Assembly (NCBI RefSeq): GCF_021130785.1
Contig: NW_025778920.1
Location: forward strand, 1 to 64,000
Direction: 5' to 3'
Length of the DNA: 64,000 nucleotides
DNA from: Homalodisca vitripennis
Taxonomy: Eukaryota; Arthropoda; Insecta; Hemiptera; Cicadellidae
The position numbers and the translations under genes were made by a program. How positions within the stretch are numbered: the first letter of the stretch is position 1; every line of letters starts with the position of its first letter. Positions 43,001 to 49,500 of the stretch are shown here, piece after piece. The notes below the pieces were generated by a model. It was not told the origin of the DNA, searched no databases, and saw only the letters and a list, made by a program, of their open reading frames with translations.

Positions 43001-46000
43001 GTCTTAATGTACCAGAGAAGAATGTTAACTTTGATTTAACTGATCCAAATTGTTGGGGGCCATTGACCAACGAAATGAAAGACATTATAATTAAAAGCTT
43101 ACCAAAGCACCTATCAAAAATTACAGATTGTGACTTTTCAACATCTAAGCGTGTGTATTTAGATAAAACGTGTTATGCCAACAAGAGCATGCTGTTTACG
43201 CGCATGAAAAATGGACAATTACAAAAGAGGGAATGGCTGATGTATTCACACTCTGCAGGTTGTTTTTATTGTGTCCCTTGTACCCTATTTCACAATGAAT
43301 CAATTAATTGTGACACTGCTTTTACAAATAGATTTAATGATTGGAAGAATGTAAGCCGCCTTTCACAACATGAAAAAAGTTCAGCTCATAGAAATAACAC
43401 CCTTTCTTTTGTTAAGAGAGGAAATGTTCTTGGTAAAATTGATTCTGCATTACATCAACAGTACATGAAAGAAGTTGACTACTGGCGTAAAGTTTTATCA
43501 CGCGTTATTCACGTAATAAAGTTCCTTGGGTCTCGGGGATTGGCCTTTCGATGTTCTAAGAATGAAGTGTTTGGTTCTTTAACAAGTGGGAACTTCATGG
43601 GAATACTAGAGGTTGTAGCTGAGTATGACGATTTTTTAAAAGCACATCTTCAAACGCATGGCAATCATGGAACAGGAAAAGTGAGTTACTTGTCAAAAAT
43701 ATGCAATGAATTGGCTGAAATAATGCATAAAAAAATTGTTTCAACCATCGTCGAGGAGTTAAAATTAAGTAAATACTATTCTATCAGTATTGATTCTACA
43801 CCCGATATAACTCATCACGATCAGTTAACATTTATTGTTTGTTACATTTTAGATGATGGGTGTCCAATAGAAAGATTTTTAAGCTTTATCAGAATAGACG
43901 ATCACACTGGTGCCGGAATGGAAGAAGTTGTTTTGAACATGTTGGCTTCCCTAAAAATACCTTTAGATGATATGAGAGGCCAGTCGTACGACAATGCCGC
44001 GAATATGTCTCGTCAGTACTCAGGACTTCAATCACGAATCAAAGGCCACAATCAACTTGCGGAATTCATTCCATGTTCCGCTCATTCATTGAATTTAGTA
44101 GGAACACATGCAGCTAGCTCTTGCCTTCAAGCAACCAAGTTATTTATGTTTATACAAGAACTGTATGTTTTCTTTAGTGCATCAACTTCAAGATGGGTGA
44201 CCATTGAAAACCTGATAAAGGACAGCGATAGTAAACAAAAGCTTTTACCTAAGAGACTTAATACTACAAGGTGGTTAGCCAAGTGGAATGCTTCAAGAGC
44301 TTTAATTTTTAACTACTGGGAGTTTCATGCAGCACTTGAAAAAATAGCGAAGAACCCACAAGAAAAACCAGAATGTAGAGTTGCAGCTGAGGGTCTATGC
44401 AACTCATTTGGCAAAATTGAAATAGTAATACTACTGGCAGTTTGGAATGATATCCTTGAACGTTTCAACGCTACTAGTAAAACCATGTAAAGCACAAGTG
44501 CTGACTTGGGAATAGTTTGTAATCTGTTTAAATCACTTAGAGATTACGTACAGACCCTTAGAGAGAGATATGATTACTATGAACAGAAGGGTATGGAATT
44601 AATAAAAAGTGAGGTAGCTAACTACGAGGAAGACACGAAAAGGAGAAGGAAGAGAAATAGAATGTCAGATGAAGACGAATTAAATGGCACTGATAATGAT
44701 ACCAGTAGGTTTGATGGAAGACAAAACATGATTGTATATACATTTTATATTGTTATTGACAATATAACCCAGGAATTAGACAACAGGTCAAACATTTATT
44801 TTGATCAAAATGAGGTTTTTGGTGTTTTGTATAACATGGACAAACTAAATGATGAAGAAATTCATCAAAAAGCGTGTGGTTTGGTGGATAAATATTCCTT
44901 GGATCTCACATCTGAACTTGGGGAAGAACTGATCCATTTTAAAGCGTTTGTGGAAGAAGCTGAAGGTATAGAAGAAAACGCAAAAGAACATCATTTACCT
45001 GCTTACTATTTAAAATTTATCAGGGAGAAACAACTGACAACACTCTTCCCAAACATTGATACTGCACTAAAAATCTTATTATGCATGATGTCTTCAAATG
45101 CATCGGGAGAACGGTCATTCAGCATTCTCAAACGTGTGAAGGTACCTACGCAACTCAACCACTGACACCAGACTGTCCAGCCTAGTTGGGTTTTCTGCAA
45201 ATGCTGAACTGTTAAATGAACTGAATTTTGATGATATTGTAGACGAGTTTGCTGCATTAAAAGCTAGAAAAGTTGATTTGTAAGGAAATATAAAACATAA
45301 AACTATTCATGTAATCAATGTATAATGTCACTAATATGATTTGAATATTATAAAGTGTACAAAGCCACTAACTTAGTTTTAATTGTAAGTCCCAACCTTT
45401 TTATTTTGTGTAGTTCTGTTTTTTTAGGTAGGGGGGGCCGCAAGTTAACATGTGCCGCTAAGGTCATAATCTGCCACTGGCAACATGGCCAGTTAATCTA
45501 TTGTGGATTTTATTTAATCTACAATTGTGAATGTGTACATGAAAAGAATTGAGTTTGGTTTCCTTAGACATTGTGGGTGGCATATTAACAGTAACTGAAG
45601 GAAAAAAAACTGAGGGTCTAGATATTCGTATAATTCAACAAACTATTCGCTCTGTGACTTCGATTTGAGGAACAGAAATAGTAATTTTAAAAACTATCAC
45701 ATTCCATATTGGTTGTAGTTATTTTTGGATTATTAAGAAATGTGCTACAACATATTCAATCATTTGACTTTAAAAGTCTACCTTAGGGCTGATTTTTTTT
45801 TGCTAAACATTAATGATTAATCAAAGAAAAATAAAATTTTAGAAAAATGTAGTTCTTTCTTCAGCATTGATGGGTCTGTGGGTACTTTTTTTAAGTACTT
45901 TAAGTGATATTTTGTTTGCATATTGCTTCCTTCTTGTACTTCATTCTCAAAATTGAAATATATTTCTCCACTTTTCAATTTGTAAGAGTATTTTCTAATA

Positions 46001-46451
46001 CAATTAGTATGATAATACATTAAAAATAATGCCAATATGTGCTATATTCTGATCATTAATTATTAAGAAAATCACCATTTGTAAAATTAGATAACTATAA
46101 TATAGTAACGCCTGAACAATTTTAAACGCTTGTGCTTTTACACAACAGTTTAGAGCCCAGTTAAAGTAATGTACTAACCGGCTTGATCTCCTGTGTGCAA
46201 GATGACAGCAAGGAAAGCGTCTTGACCACCTCCTTATTCTCCATAACGTGGCTATAGAAGTTGCGGTGCTGGAATGGGAAGGCAGGCCGCTGTTCTGAGG
46301 CCATCCGGTAGAGTCGTCTGCGCCGCGTTCGAGAGTCCTCATTGGCACCTGACGACGGCTTGGGGTCCTGGTCGAGGCGAGATACAAGATCAGCCAGGGC
46401 TCGATTCTGCATGCGGTTCAACCCGCCGCCGCCGAGCTTACGCCACCCACT
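6761..46451 (-). CDS. DNAH5/8-like: Axonemal dynein heavy chain, DNAH5/DNAH8 (outer arm) class; 16 internal exons, partial
   Basis: Motor protein of ciliary or flagellar outer dynein arms. Exons, 5' to 3' on the minus strand: 46451-46179, 36749-36557, 35776-35541, 25993-25934, 21193-20972, 19470-19204, 17975-17763, 17678-17479, 12430-12266, 12032-11880, 11770-11563, 11173-11012, 10913-10689, 9145-8973, 8002-7824, 6948-6761. Every junction has GT donor and AG acceptor, and the phases join into one frame of 3,117 nt (1,039 codons). The product covers part of the stem, the linker (DHC_N2) and AAA1 up to just after Walker B. The class is judged from linker and AAA1 blocks such as [31 protein letters not shown] and [12 protein letters not shown]. 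Start and end lie outside the window. The introns have absorbed most of the transposons listed here. Confidence 0.9.
6949..8972. other. Dynein introns, no element recognised
   Basis: Two introns (6949-7823 and 8003-8972). The first is AT-rich with no recognisable repeat. The second holds only chance open frames (for example 8377-8616) with no domain. Confidence 0.6.
7824..8002 (-). CDS. Dynein heavy chain exon with AAA1 Walker A
   Basis: 179 nt encoding [17 protein letters not shown] to GRIYKG. The P-loop [16 protein letters not shown] is the catalytic nucleotide site of dynein AAA1, and [16 protein letters not shown] follows. The site looks intact. Confidence 0.96.
8973..9145 (-). CDS. Dynein heavy chain exon (linker to AAA1)
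   Basis: 173 nt encoding [20 protein letters not shown] to [29 protein letters not shown] leads into AAA1. Confidence 0.94.
9785..10115 (+). pseudogene. Decayed mariner transposase fragment
   Basis: The plus strand keeps mariner landmarks: a [15 protein letters not shown] block near 9840, a DNAxPNT block near 9935 (normally DNARPH) and a [11 protein letters not shown] block near 10035. Stops and frameshifts occur throughout, and no terminal inverted repeats were seen. It lies in a dynein intron. Confidence 0.65.
10225..10416 (+). mobile_element. tRNA-derived SINE (tRNA-Leu-like head)
   Basis: A polymerase III box A-like stretch (GATGGCTGACCGC, near 10255) and a box B (GGTTCGAAAGTC, 10309-10320) are 42 bases apart. 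Between them is a class-II-like variable arm, CCACCTGTTGGTGG. This resembles tRNA-Leu. The tail after a short body is TTTAC repeated about four times (to 10416). Mismatches and lack of an acceptor stem argue against a working tRNA gene. Confidence 0.7.
10689..10913 (-). CDS. Dynein heavy chain exon (linker end)
   Basis: 75 codons, [18 protein letters not shown] to HQRDIFDIL. Contains QMIWTRD and [12 protein letters not shown]. The donor is GTCAGT. Confidence 0.93.
11012..11173 (-). CDS. Dynein heavy chain exon (linker)
   Basis: 54 codons, [19 protein letters not shown] to LDKMPAQ, phase 0 at both ends. The VE.WL..L block is the usual one before AAA1. Confidence 0.92.
11563..11770 (-). CDS. 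Dynein heavy chain exon (linker)
   Basis: 208 nt encoding [20 protein letters not shown] to EGESIQ. Contains the near-invariant [18 protein letters not shown]. Confidence 0.95.
11880..12032 (-). CDS. Dynein heavy chain exon (linker)
   Basis: 153 nt encoding [17 protein letters not shown] to CQKSLSG. The [12 protein letters not shown] block points to the DNAH5/8 class. Confidence 0.93.
12266..12430 (-). CDS. Dynein heavy chain exon (linker)
   Basis: 165 nt encoding [19 protein letters not shown] to [11 protein letters not shown]. Contains [20 protein letters not shown], a highly conserved linker motif. Confidence 0.93.
12648..13964 (+). mobile_element. IS630/Tc1-mariner-superfamily element with 24-bp TIRs
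   Basis: Perfect 24-bp terminal inverted repeats start with CAGGGTTATCATAAAAGAAT (12648-12671 and 13941-13964). They are flanked by the TA target duplication typical of the superfamily (12646-12647, 13965-13966). Length is 1,317 bp. It lies in the intron 12431-17478. The perfect TIRs contrast with the badly decayed gene inside. Confidence 0.88.
12824..13813 (+). pseudogene. Mariner-superfamily transposase remnant
   Basis: Begins [17 protein letters not shown] and ends with a TGA at 13811. Recognisable blocks are [11 protein letters not shown] (first catalytic D), a [13 protein letters not shown] block (second D) and SDLTPCDFS (third D). Stops near 13036, 13320 and 13470 and several frame changes interrupt it. 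It cannot encode active transposase. Confidence 0.75.
14008..17429 (-). mobile_element. hAT-like element with 358-bp terminal inverted repeats
   Basis: The ends read TAGGGTGGGCTGAAAA and its complement. The arms at 14008-14365 and 17072-17429 are nearly identical inverted copies. The 8-bp target duplication ATGTGTAT is intact (14000-14007, 17430-17437). The duplication length and TAGGG terminus fit hAT. The TIRs are far longer than usual for hAT and contain internal GGTAGCGCAA/GGTAGTGCAA motifs. Total 3,422 bp, inserted in a dynein intron. Confidence 0.8.
14580..16892 (-). CDS. hAT-like transposase with Cys-rich N-terminal domain, intact
   Basis: 770 codons from ATG 16892; an earlier in-frame start at 17057 would lie at the edge of the TIR and is less likely. 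The first third holds a Cys-rich segment ([20 protein letters not shown]) that may bind zinc and DNA. The middle has [10 protein letters not shown] and [18 protein letters not shown], each with a candidate catalytic aspartate, followed by [14 protein letters not shown], which matches the CxxH motif of hAT insertion domains. Next comes ARWLTMANR, like the hAT R-W block, and near the C-terminus [15 protein letters not shown], where the glutamate may complete the DDE triad. Similar proteins are widespread in arthropod genomes but lack a settled name. No stop or shift interrupts it, and both TIRs and target duplications survive, so the copy looks young. Confidence 0.75.
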   Translation of the reverse strand: MALSKKITRSEFYCPIFGYPKELPVSKLPSYEDVLKCFFLEHYNLAVETNNKLLNNNSFSQISNIVAPKVKQLFDKSSIPTVSLYRIVQMINAYNNSYRGLMKSYKRDKEKDSFKKKVEEFKQKSLRLFDISACKCTITLDCNCRKAVDLCECPVSIVCTCEKSKKVPVIELKFLYLQRKHSLGKIGNVDVKESKKIIQRQKRKNTEYSRCQSNVDSLSQPSCSKTMEPTQIEDFDSTEINRNEDSSDEEFQPVVKTPWQMRVKLTNTALTSDRFGVSDRATAAIASSLLQDFGIITETEHSNVIDKNKIRRGKKVIRTELQVQNQAELNTFQGLYFDGRKDDTIVIEKVNSKHFRRVIKEEHYSIIQEPGSVYVGHVTPCSGSAQNIADSIISYLKKTGLSLDDLDVIGCDGTVTNTGWKGGVIRTIEEKVKRPMQWAVCLLHFNELPLRHLFQFLDGDTTGPTTFKGPIGTELNNCEKLPLVKFASVECEIPDIDRSILSKDQQYLLDISSAVQSGICPIDLSHREPGPLSHARWLTMANRILRLYVSVEYPSDEHKIVVHFILKSYMPVWFNIKKSKYLTDGPEHIFQTVKSSRFLPENLLQVIDPVIERNAYFAHPENLMLSMIVDKRTHIRELGLRRIIKARTSAPKRKSIRAFHPPKLNFQATEYSELIDWTATTLSPPPLLRRISNEEIRAKILTGDTAAEWRFDKFPCHTQAVERCIKLVTIASQKVVGFEARDGLIRTTLQSRAAMPCFESKSAFKLPKQE
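17479..17678 (-). CDS. Dynein heavy chain exon (linker)
   Basis: 200 nt encoding [19 protein letters not shown] to LGSLLSNR. It ends in phase 2, splitting an arginine codon. It lies only 49 bases from the hAT-like element that fills the following intron. Confidence 0.92.
17763..17975 (-). CDS. Dynein heavy chain exon (linker)
   Basis: 71 codons, [20 protein letters not shown] to LLKCKEDIE. Contains [20 protein letters not shown], one of the most conserved linker motifs. Confidence 0.93.
19204..19470 (-). CDS. Dynein heavy chain exon (linker)
   Basis: 89 codons from [20 protein letters not shown] to CRKLPKGLK. It carries the classic FGLPxxxYPEL and linker helix blocks. Phase 0 on both sides. 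Confidence 0.92.
20030..20105 (+). mobile_element. LINE 3' end with ATTTC-type tail
   Basis: The stem-forming block GGGCTAAATAGCCC is followed by TAACTCCGCC, AATAAAGGCATA and a TTTCA-type simple tail. This is the layout of 3' termini of CR1/jockey-type LINEs in insects. Only about 75 bases remain, and no coding sequence precedes it. Confidence 0.5.
20972..21193 (-). CDS. Dynein heavy chain exon (linker)
   Basis: 74 codons, [18 protein letters not shown] to ASDRLILFQ, in phase 0 at both ends. It has the V-D-x-L-x-x-x-W block and [14 protein letters not shown], typical of DNAH5/8. Confidence 0.9.
22455..24926 (+). mobile_element. Mariner-superfamily element with about 410-bp TIRs
   Basis: Arms at 22455-22866 and 24518-24926 are near-identical inverted copies. 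Termini are CAGGGTGAGTGGCTCTTGG and complement, each next to TA (22453-22454, 24927-24928). Each arm carries a second CACCCTGTA-type terminus (at about 22803-22811 and its mirror near 24570), so each arm on its own resembles a MITE. An open frame of 97 codons lies in each arm and is probably just conserved TIR. The right end abuts a TA microsatellite. Confidence 0.85.
23242..24304 (+). pseudogene. DD40D-spaced mariner-superfamily transposase, broken
   Basis: Starts [16 protein letters not shown], followed by a helix-turn-helix region and the catalytic blocks [19 protein letters not shown] and LTPMDFFLW. Forty residues separate the second and third aspartates, close to the DD41D group of the IS630-Tc1-mariner superfamily. 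It is broken by two TGA stops (23542 and 24078, each easily derived from CGA) and two frame changes, one near 23690 and one in a T-run near 24110. All three catalytic aspartates are still present. A dead copy. Confidence 0.8.
24927..24997. repeat. TA microsatellite
   Basis: About 35 TA units follow immediately after the mariner-type right terminus. They may have expanded from the duplicated TA target. Confidence 0.95.
25934..25993 (-). CDS. Dynein heavy chain micro-exon
   Basis: A 60-nt exon of exactly 20 codons ([20 protein letters not shown]), flanked by CAG acceptor and GTATGT donor. It was found because phase and sequence bridge the exons at 35541 and 21193. It is flanked by two of the largest transposon-laden introns. 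Confidence 0.85.
26975..27376 (+). CDS. Harbinger accessory gene exon 1, MADF (Myb/SANT-like) domain
   Basis: 134 codons from ATG 26975 ([20 protein letters not shown]) to a GTAAGT donor at 27377. Residues about 15-110 form a MADF-type domain: [19 protein letters not shown], then [10 protein letters not shown] and [16 protein letters not shown]. These proteins bind element ends and carry the transposase to DNA or the nucleus. The exon joins in phase 0 to 29081. Confidence 0.8.
27637..28110. mobile_element. Foldback-like repeat inside the Harbinger intron
   Basis: The arms 27649-27800 and about 27920-28060 are imperfect inverted copies, containing GAAAGGATGATAGGAT and GAAGAAGAGGATAGAT-type blocks. 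The unit is flanked by the 12-base direct repeat GTACAAGGTAAT (27637-27648, 28099-28110), which suggests an insertion with target duplication. A related fragment lies at 37383-37490. It has no coding capacity. Confidence 0.65.
28217..29005 (-). CDS. Harbinger transposase exon 2, DDE_Tnp_4 catalytic domain
   Basis: 262 codons plus stop after the acceptor TTGTTTTTAG. The catalytic residues are visible: D in [14 protein letters not shown] in [11 protein letters not shown] and E in [24 protein letters not shown] is the usual following block. With exon 1 the protein has 414 residues, the normal length. The exon sits entirely within the intron of the MADF/BESS gene. No disruption was seen. Confidence 0.88.
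   Translation of the reverse strand, partial: VPSTTREWENIQRSFNVKWNFPSCCGALDGKHVAIKRPPGSSSEFFNYKGGYSIILLALVDADYRFLYIDVGSNGRANDSSVYRLSSLKRAMDSNQLNWPNDYVIVADDAFPLSINVMKPYSKRNLTLEERLFNYRLSRARRVVENAFGILASRFRIFEKSIDLNLPTVDLIVQCTCILHNWFRTTSSTTYLEKGSVDFEDTETGVIHPGRWRSTPTSLPSLTVDRSTNPSSKSASDKRDKFATYFIGPGSVPWQKQSIGFE
29081..29587 (+). CDS. Harbinger accessory gene exon 2, BESS motif
   Basis: 168 codons plus stop, after the acceptor TTATGTTGCAG (ends 29080). It is acidic at first, then has a basic stretch ([10 protein letters not shown]) and a BESS-like motif [20 protein letters not shown] with [16 protein letters not shown] motifs mediate protein contacts in MADF proteins. The total product is 302 aa. 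This exon lies wholly inside the intron of the opposite-strand transposase gene. Confidence 0.8.
   Translation, partial: ADCDNTTDQDFIEETLVEVEETDNTQIESQLDENTDQSVEKTTFVPPHNIKKRRVSKLAKVEQSIAKLQKIAENRPKSTASASKKQDEYDAFAQHMATQLRTLPLRSFIILQEQFQSLITKERLKTMNPPPSPIMSTGSSYDDNDDSELQPYSQSIFQDHGTFYTELN
29938..30393 (-). CDS. Harbinger transposase exon 1
   Basis: 152 codons from ATG 30393 ([18 protein letters not shown]) to a GTAAGC donor. It contains the N-terminal helical region with [20 protein letters not shown], conserved in Harbinger transposases and used in DNA recognition. It joins in phase 0 to 29005. Confidence 0.85.
30708..31110 (-). mobile_element. 5'-truncated LINE, C-terminal end of ORF2 plus tail
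   Basis: The minus strand encodes an open C-terminal stretch with [20 protein letters not shown] and [17 protein letters not shown], typical of the end of CR1/jockey-like reverse-transcriptase proteins, followed by a stop at 30821. Downstream is a GCTAATAAAG signal and a 7-base repeated tail (GTCTATT, three copies, 30709-30730). The upstream part is missing, as expected for truncated reverse transcription. Confidence 0.7.
31195..31871. other. Intron stretch, nothing recognised
   Basis: Overlapping short open frames on both strands at 31195-31574 show no domain. The sequence ends at the TA that precedes the next transposon. Confidence 0.5.
31872..35135 (-). mobile_element. IS630-Tc1-mariner-type element with wide D-E spacing
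   Basis: Imperfect 26-bp inverted ends, CAAGGAACCACCAGAGAGTG on the left and CAAAAAACCACAAGAGAGTG on the right (complement). The core ACCACxAGAGAGTGCAGTTG is shared and TA flanks each end (31870-31871, 35136-35137). Length 3,264 bp, long for the superfamily because of extended non-coding arms. It is in the dynein intron 25994-35540. Confidence 0.75.
32482..33932 (-). pseudogene. DDE transposase with D-x81-E spacing, broken
   Basis: Starts [18 protein letters not shown] (33932). The catalytic core is open from 33408 to 32725 with [11 protein letters not shown] (first D), [11 protein letters not shown] (second D) and [18 protein letters not shown] (E). Eighty-one residues separate the second D and the E, far more than the 34-41 of mariner or Tc1, and close to the DD82E group sometimes called Sailor. 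An acidic C-terminal tail ([18 protein letters not shown]) follows. It is disrupted by a frame change near 33725, a TAA near 33555 and a TAA near 32725. The first and last thirds are therefore cut off. Confidence 0.72.
35541..35776 (-). CDS. Dynein heavy chain exon (linker)
   Basis: 236 nt encoding [14 protein letters not shown]...[23 protein letters not shown], a well-conserved segment of outer-arm linkers. It ends in phase 0 at ..RIEPIE with a GTCAGT donor. Confidence 0.9.
36055..36395. repeat. Degenerate minisatellite of about 35-45 bp units
   Basis: Recurring blocks of the form AACCTGTGATACCGAGATG, AACCTGTAACACCATAGG, TAATCTGTGATGTCAGAG and TAACCTATGACATCCACAA repeat with irregular spacing, seven or eight times. 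It lies in the 780-bp intron between two linker exons. Confidence 0.55.
36557..36749 (-). CDS. Dynein heavy chain exon (stem/linker start)
   Basis: 193 nt encoding [20 protein letters not shown] and onward, the usual W-x-x-x-L-W-E block at the start of the DHC_N2 linker. It ends in phase 1, splitting a glutamate codon with the next exon. Confidence 0.85.
37383..37490 (+). repeat. Fragment of the GAAGAAGAGGATAG foldback family
   Basis: ACACCTGAAGAAAAGGGTAA, then CTCAAAACGTACT and AACAAATGTCCGAAAGCC parallel the right arm of the element at 27968-28052. Only this one arm is present. Confidence 0.55.
38018..38200 (-). repeat. RTE-like 3' end, inverted copy
   Basis: AATATTATAAATGCGAAAGT at 38024-38043 is the reverse complement of the 3' block at 1300-1320. 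It is followed by degenerate text ending near GAATATAGGCC. A partial copy. Confidence 0.55.
39291..42391 (+). mobile_element. BED-type hAT element nested in the outer hAT
   Basis: Termini TAGTGATG and complement CATCACTA, with TTATTCGAATAA-like repeats just inside both ends. A perfect 8-bp target duplication AGCTAGTG flanks it (39283-39290, 42392-42399). It lies in the 5' non-coding part of the outer hAT, so it arrived later. 3,101 bp. Confidence 0.92.
39682..41596 (+). pseudogene. hAT transposase, BED zinc finger type, lightly broken
   Basis: [20 protein letters not shown] opens a BED finger ([18 protein letters not shown]). The core has [22 protein letters not shown] (D), [10 protein letters not shown] (CxxH) and [10 protein letters not shown]. 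The C-terminal dimerisation block ([11 protein letters not shown]) is read in another frame after an A8 run near 41453 and stops at 41596. Two frame offsets between about 39885 and 40010 separate the BED finger from the core. Otherwise the 490-codon core is open. Confidence 0.85.
42666..45283 (+). pseudogene. hAT transposase, ZMYM1-like (TTF zinc finger, DUF4371), broken
   Basis: Starts [18 protein letters not shown] at 42666. From 42853 a long frame holds the TTF-type zinc-finger region ([15 protein letters not shown]), then [14 protein letters not shown] (catalytic D), [18 protein letters not shown] (second D), [11 protein letters not shown] (CxxH) and [10 protein letters not shown]. After one in-frame TAA (44488) it continues to the dimerisation region with [16 protein letters not shown] (catalytic E). 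A two-base offset near 45140 separates the last segment, [20 protein letters not shown], which stops at 45283. A run-length offset near 42715 and a TAA near 42801 break the N-terminus. The middle is well preserved. Confidence 0.85.
46179..46451 (-). CDS. Dynein heavy chain exon (most 5' one found)
   Basis: Encodes 91 residues from [10 protein letters not shown] to SSCTQEIKP, with a basic stretch RTRRRRL. It starts and ends in phase 0. The acceptor lies beside a CA microsatellite. This is the least conserved exon, but its phase fits the next one at 36749. Confidence 0.7.
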
Positions 46452-46469
46452 CTGTATCGAGTCGGCGCA

Positions 46470-46530
46470 ACACACACACACAAGACACAAGGACAAAACA
46501 CACACACACAACGGACAACACAGACACACA
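46470..46530. repeat. CA-rich microsatellite beside a dynein splice acceptor
   Basis: Runs of ACACACAC interrupted by AAGACACAAGGACAAAA. On the gene strand this is a TG-rich tract ending about 15 bases before the acceptor of exon 46451-46179. Confidence 0.85.
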
Positions 46531-49500
46531 GATGCATTAGTCAAGTGTCAGTGACTACAATGCTACACTACCATGTTGTACATTCACTTTCAACTGACAT
46601 GATCCCCAAAGTACTTCAGTGTGAATTTACTTCAGTTTGCATACAGTTAAACTGATTCCCCTTAACAATAGTTACTAAAATCGTCCTGAAAATGATTATG
46701 CAAGACAAATAAAGAATTCATGACAGGAAAGTTGAAGAATGTTCTCTAGCACCTGTTGTCTTTCAGGCAACAGTATAAAATAATATAACAATACAGAACA
46801 AAAATAATAAAGTGGATATTGCTTGCTCAGTCAGCAAATTCAGTTCCAAAATAATTAAAATTGAGGTTAAACTTTGATTATCCATTATAATATATCTCAT
46901 GAGCCACTAACAAACAATGATGACCTCCAACAATATTTCACAACCAAGCCTTTTAAATTTCAATTATTGATATTATAAGCGTAACAATACTATGGTCTTG
47001 TCGCTTGTTGTATATGTTCCTTGAATACTTCTGACACCTACATTGTTAACTATATATTTTTCAAGTGCGTGATTCAAATGACACATTCTGTTGGAGCTCA
47101 CGAATTTTCAAACCTATTGAAGAGTAAAGGAAAATGTGGAAATGGAGATTTCTCGTGATAACCATCCATCACTGACTGGAATTCTTGAGATTTCCATGTA
47201 AATACTCATAAGAGTAACCACAGATTGCTTCTTGGTCTGGTTACAGAGAAATAAGACACTGTAGAGATTGGAATTTCTCCAACAAGCATTACTAATAGGT
47301 ATGCTAAATATATCTTGACATTCAGTTGTAGATGATGGTGTTTCAAACCAGTTCGTTTTGTACCTGGTCAGTTATATTGGGCCAATGCCTGATAGTTTAG
47401 CTTAGTGGTTGGTGTTGGAGTAACACCATTGATTAACAAGAAATATTAATTTTTTTAATATTTTATTTTTGAAACCTTTTGACAATTATACCTAAAATAA
47501 CTTGAAAAAATGGTTTTATCATTGAAATACACCTTTTCAAATGACCTTTTCTAAATGGATAATCAAAGTTCTCAAACTCAGAGAATTGTATGGAATTCCA
47601 GAATGCTTGTATTATGGAAAAAAAAATATTTTGAGAGTAGTTAAAGCTTTAATTTAATCACTATTAATTCATTCCCTTCAGTCTAAAATATCTACATAAC
47701 TTACTTGAGGACAATTAGTAGTATTCCATCGTTTCTGAAAATATGGAAACAATAGTTTGAATTTGTTAGTCTTCCATAAAAGTGCCAAACCACCTTTTGT
47801 TTTTATTTATTTATTATAAAAATTAGATAAAAATGAATTTAATATAAATAAAATATAAGTATGTAGAATTACAGTACAAGACTCTAGATTTTGAATAAGA
47901 CAAAGAAATCAATTTTATGAGTACTAATGGTTTAAATTATAAAGGAAATTTGTGAATTTGGTTGTTTTAAGTAATATGTGTTATGTAATGTAATTATGTG
48001 TTATGTTATGAATTTCAAAAAAATGTATGTAACTTTACTTCTTTTCTTCAAGTTTTCAAAAAAAATTAATAATGAATGAAGTACATCATTTATACCCAAC
48101 TTTAAGATTATAATAATGTATGTATAGTATATACTTCATACAATTATTAGTATATTAGAAATTTGTTAACTGATGCAACTGGCTAAAAAATACTGGATAT
48201 TAAAATTTATTAAAAAAATTTTACAATTTCTAAGAACTTACTATTATTTTTAAGTTTGAAAGAAGTTAAGAAAACACTTTTGGTGTAAATAGTCTAAAAT
48301 TTAAGAAATGTTCACAGAGTCTACACATACAGTAGGTATAAGCTTTTGTGGTTAAAACTTTTCTTTATCTAGTAATAAAAGAACTGTTACTTTCATTTTA
48401 AAATTAATGTAAGAAACACCTAAAATAATGTAATATAAGTAAAACCTATCATATCCGGTATCTCTGATATCCGCCCTAGTGACAAACAATAAAACTAACT
48501 ATAAGCTTTGTGAGCAAGAAGAGCTATGTGAACAAACTCGATTACTCTCTCCCACATGTCAGAGGGAGGTGAAAAAGAGAGAGAGGGGTAGGAGCTTTAT
48601 TTCCTTTCATGATGACCTCACCCATGCTACTTTTGGAAACCATCACTTTGTGCCTACACAACTAGTATAATCAAAGTTTCAAGAAAACTGTTATATCAGT
48701 GCAGTTGTGTCAGTTTATAAATACACATTAAAAGTGTATAGGATAGTTACTTTTTAATTAAGTAAAGATATGAGTGTTAAATAATTATTATTACTGGACA
48801 TTTAACTTTTTCTAAAATAAATTTATGTTTATACCCTATTAAATTGTGTTTTATTTAACATAAATGACCTCAAATACATAAAATATCCAATTCATTAGTT
48901 TACATTTATAGTTTCAAATAGAATACAAATTTGATATATATAATATATTTTTAAACTTTCACAAAAAACAGTATTCAACGTTTCCATAGTTAGATAGTGC
49001 TTTTAAAGGGAGTAAACTGTAAAATTCGTAGTTCATTTACAACAAACTTTTGTTCTTCATATAATAATTTCATATCTGGTTTTAACAACATACCTGTTAC
49101 CATATTAGCCCCCAGATATTACAGGTTTTACTGTATTGGTTTTGTCAACAACAAATATGCTCAATAATGTATTTGTTAATTTGCAACTTTTCAAGATTTC
49201 TCATTAATAAATGTGTAATGTCAATGAAACTGTTCTAGAAATAACATATACTTCATTTTTAATAATAACATTTGAGTGGAAAGAAAAGTTTTGTTTATAT
49301 GCTTTGATTATATTTAATTTGTTAAAAAATTAGAAATTATGGAAATCAAACTTGACTGACAGAATGTAAAACATCAGTATAAAATCATTCCATATCAATT
49401 TAAGCATAAGCTGTGACAAATGGGGTGCCACAATGCACTAATCTAGGCCTGTTTCTATTTCTTCTATAAATGATTGATCTCCCATCCAGAGTGTAAATTT

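Larger units (their letters stand above)
38395..45479 (+). mobile_element. hAT element, ZMYM/TTF-type, host of a nested hAT
   Basis: The ends read CAGTGGCGGATTT and, in complement, CAGTGGCAGATTATG. The 8-bp flanks GCAACAAG (38387-38394) and GCAACATG (45480-45487) are a one-mismatch target duplication. Both subterminal parts have GGGGCCGCA runs, usual for this hAT group. Its 7,085 bp include a 3.1-kb second hAT at 39291-42391. It lies in the dynein intron 36750-46178. Confidence 0.85.

Noticed and set aside
46274..46554. Plus-strand open frames over the first dynein exon
   Set aside because: They are antisense to a coding exon and run into the CA microsatellite.
48479..48670. 63-codon open frame
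   Set aside because: Inside a candidate MITE, with a simple-sequence stretch (GAGAGAGAG) and no domain.
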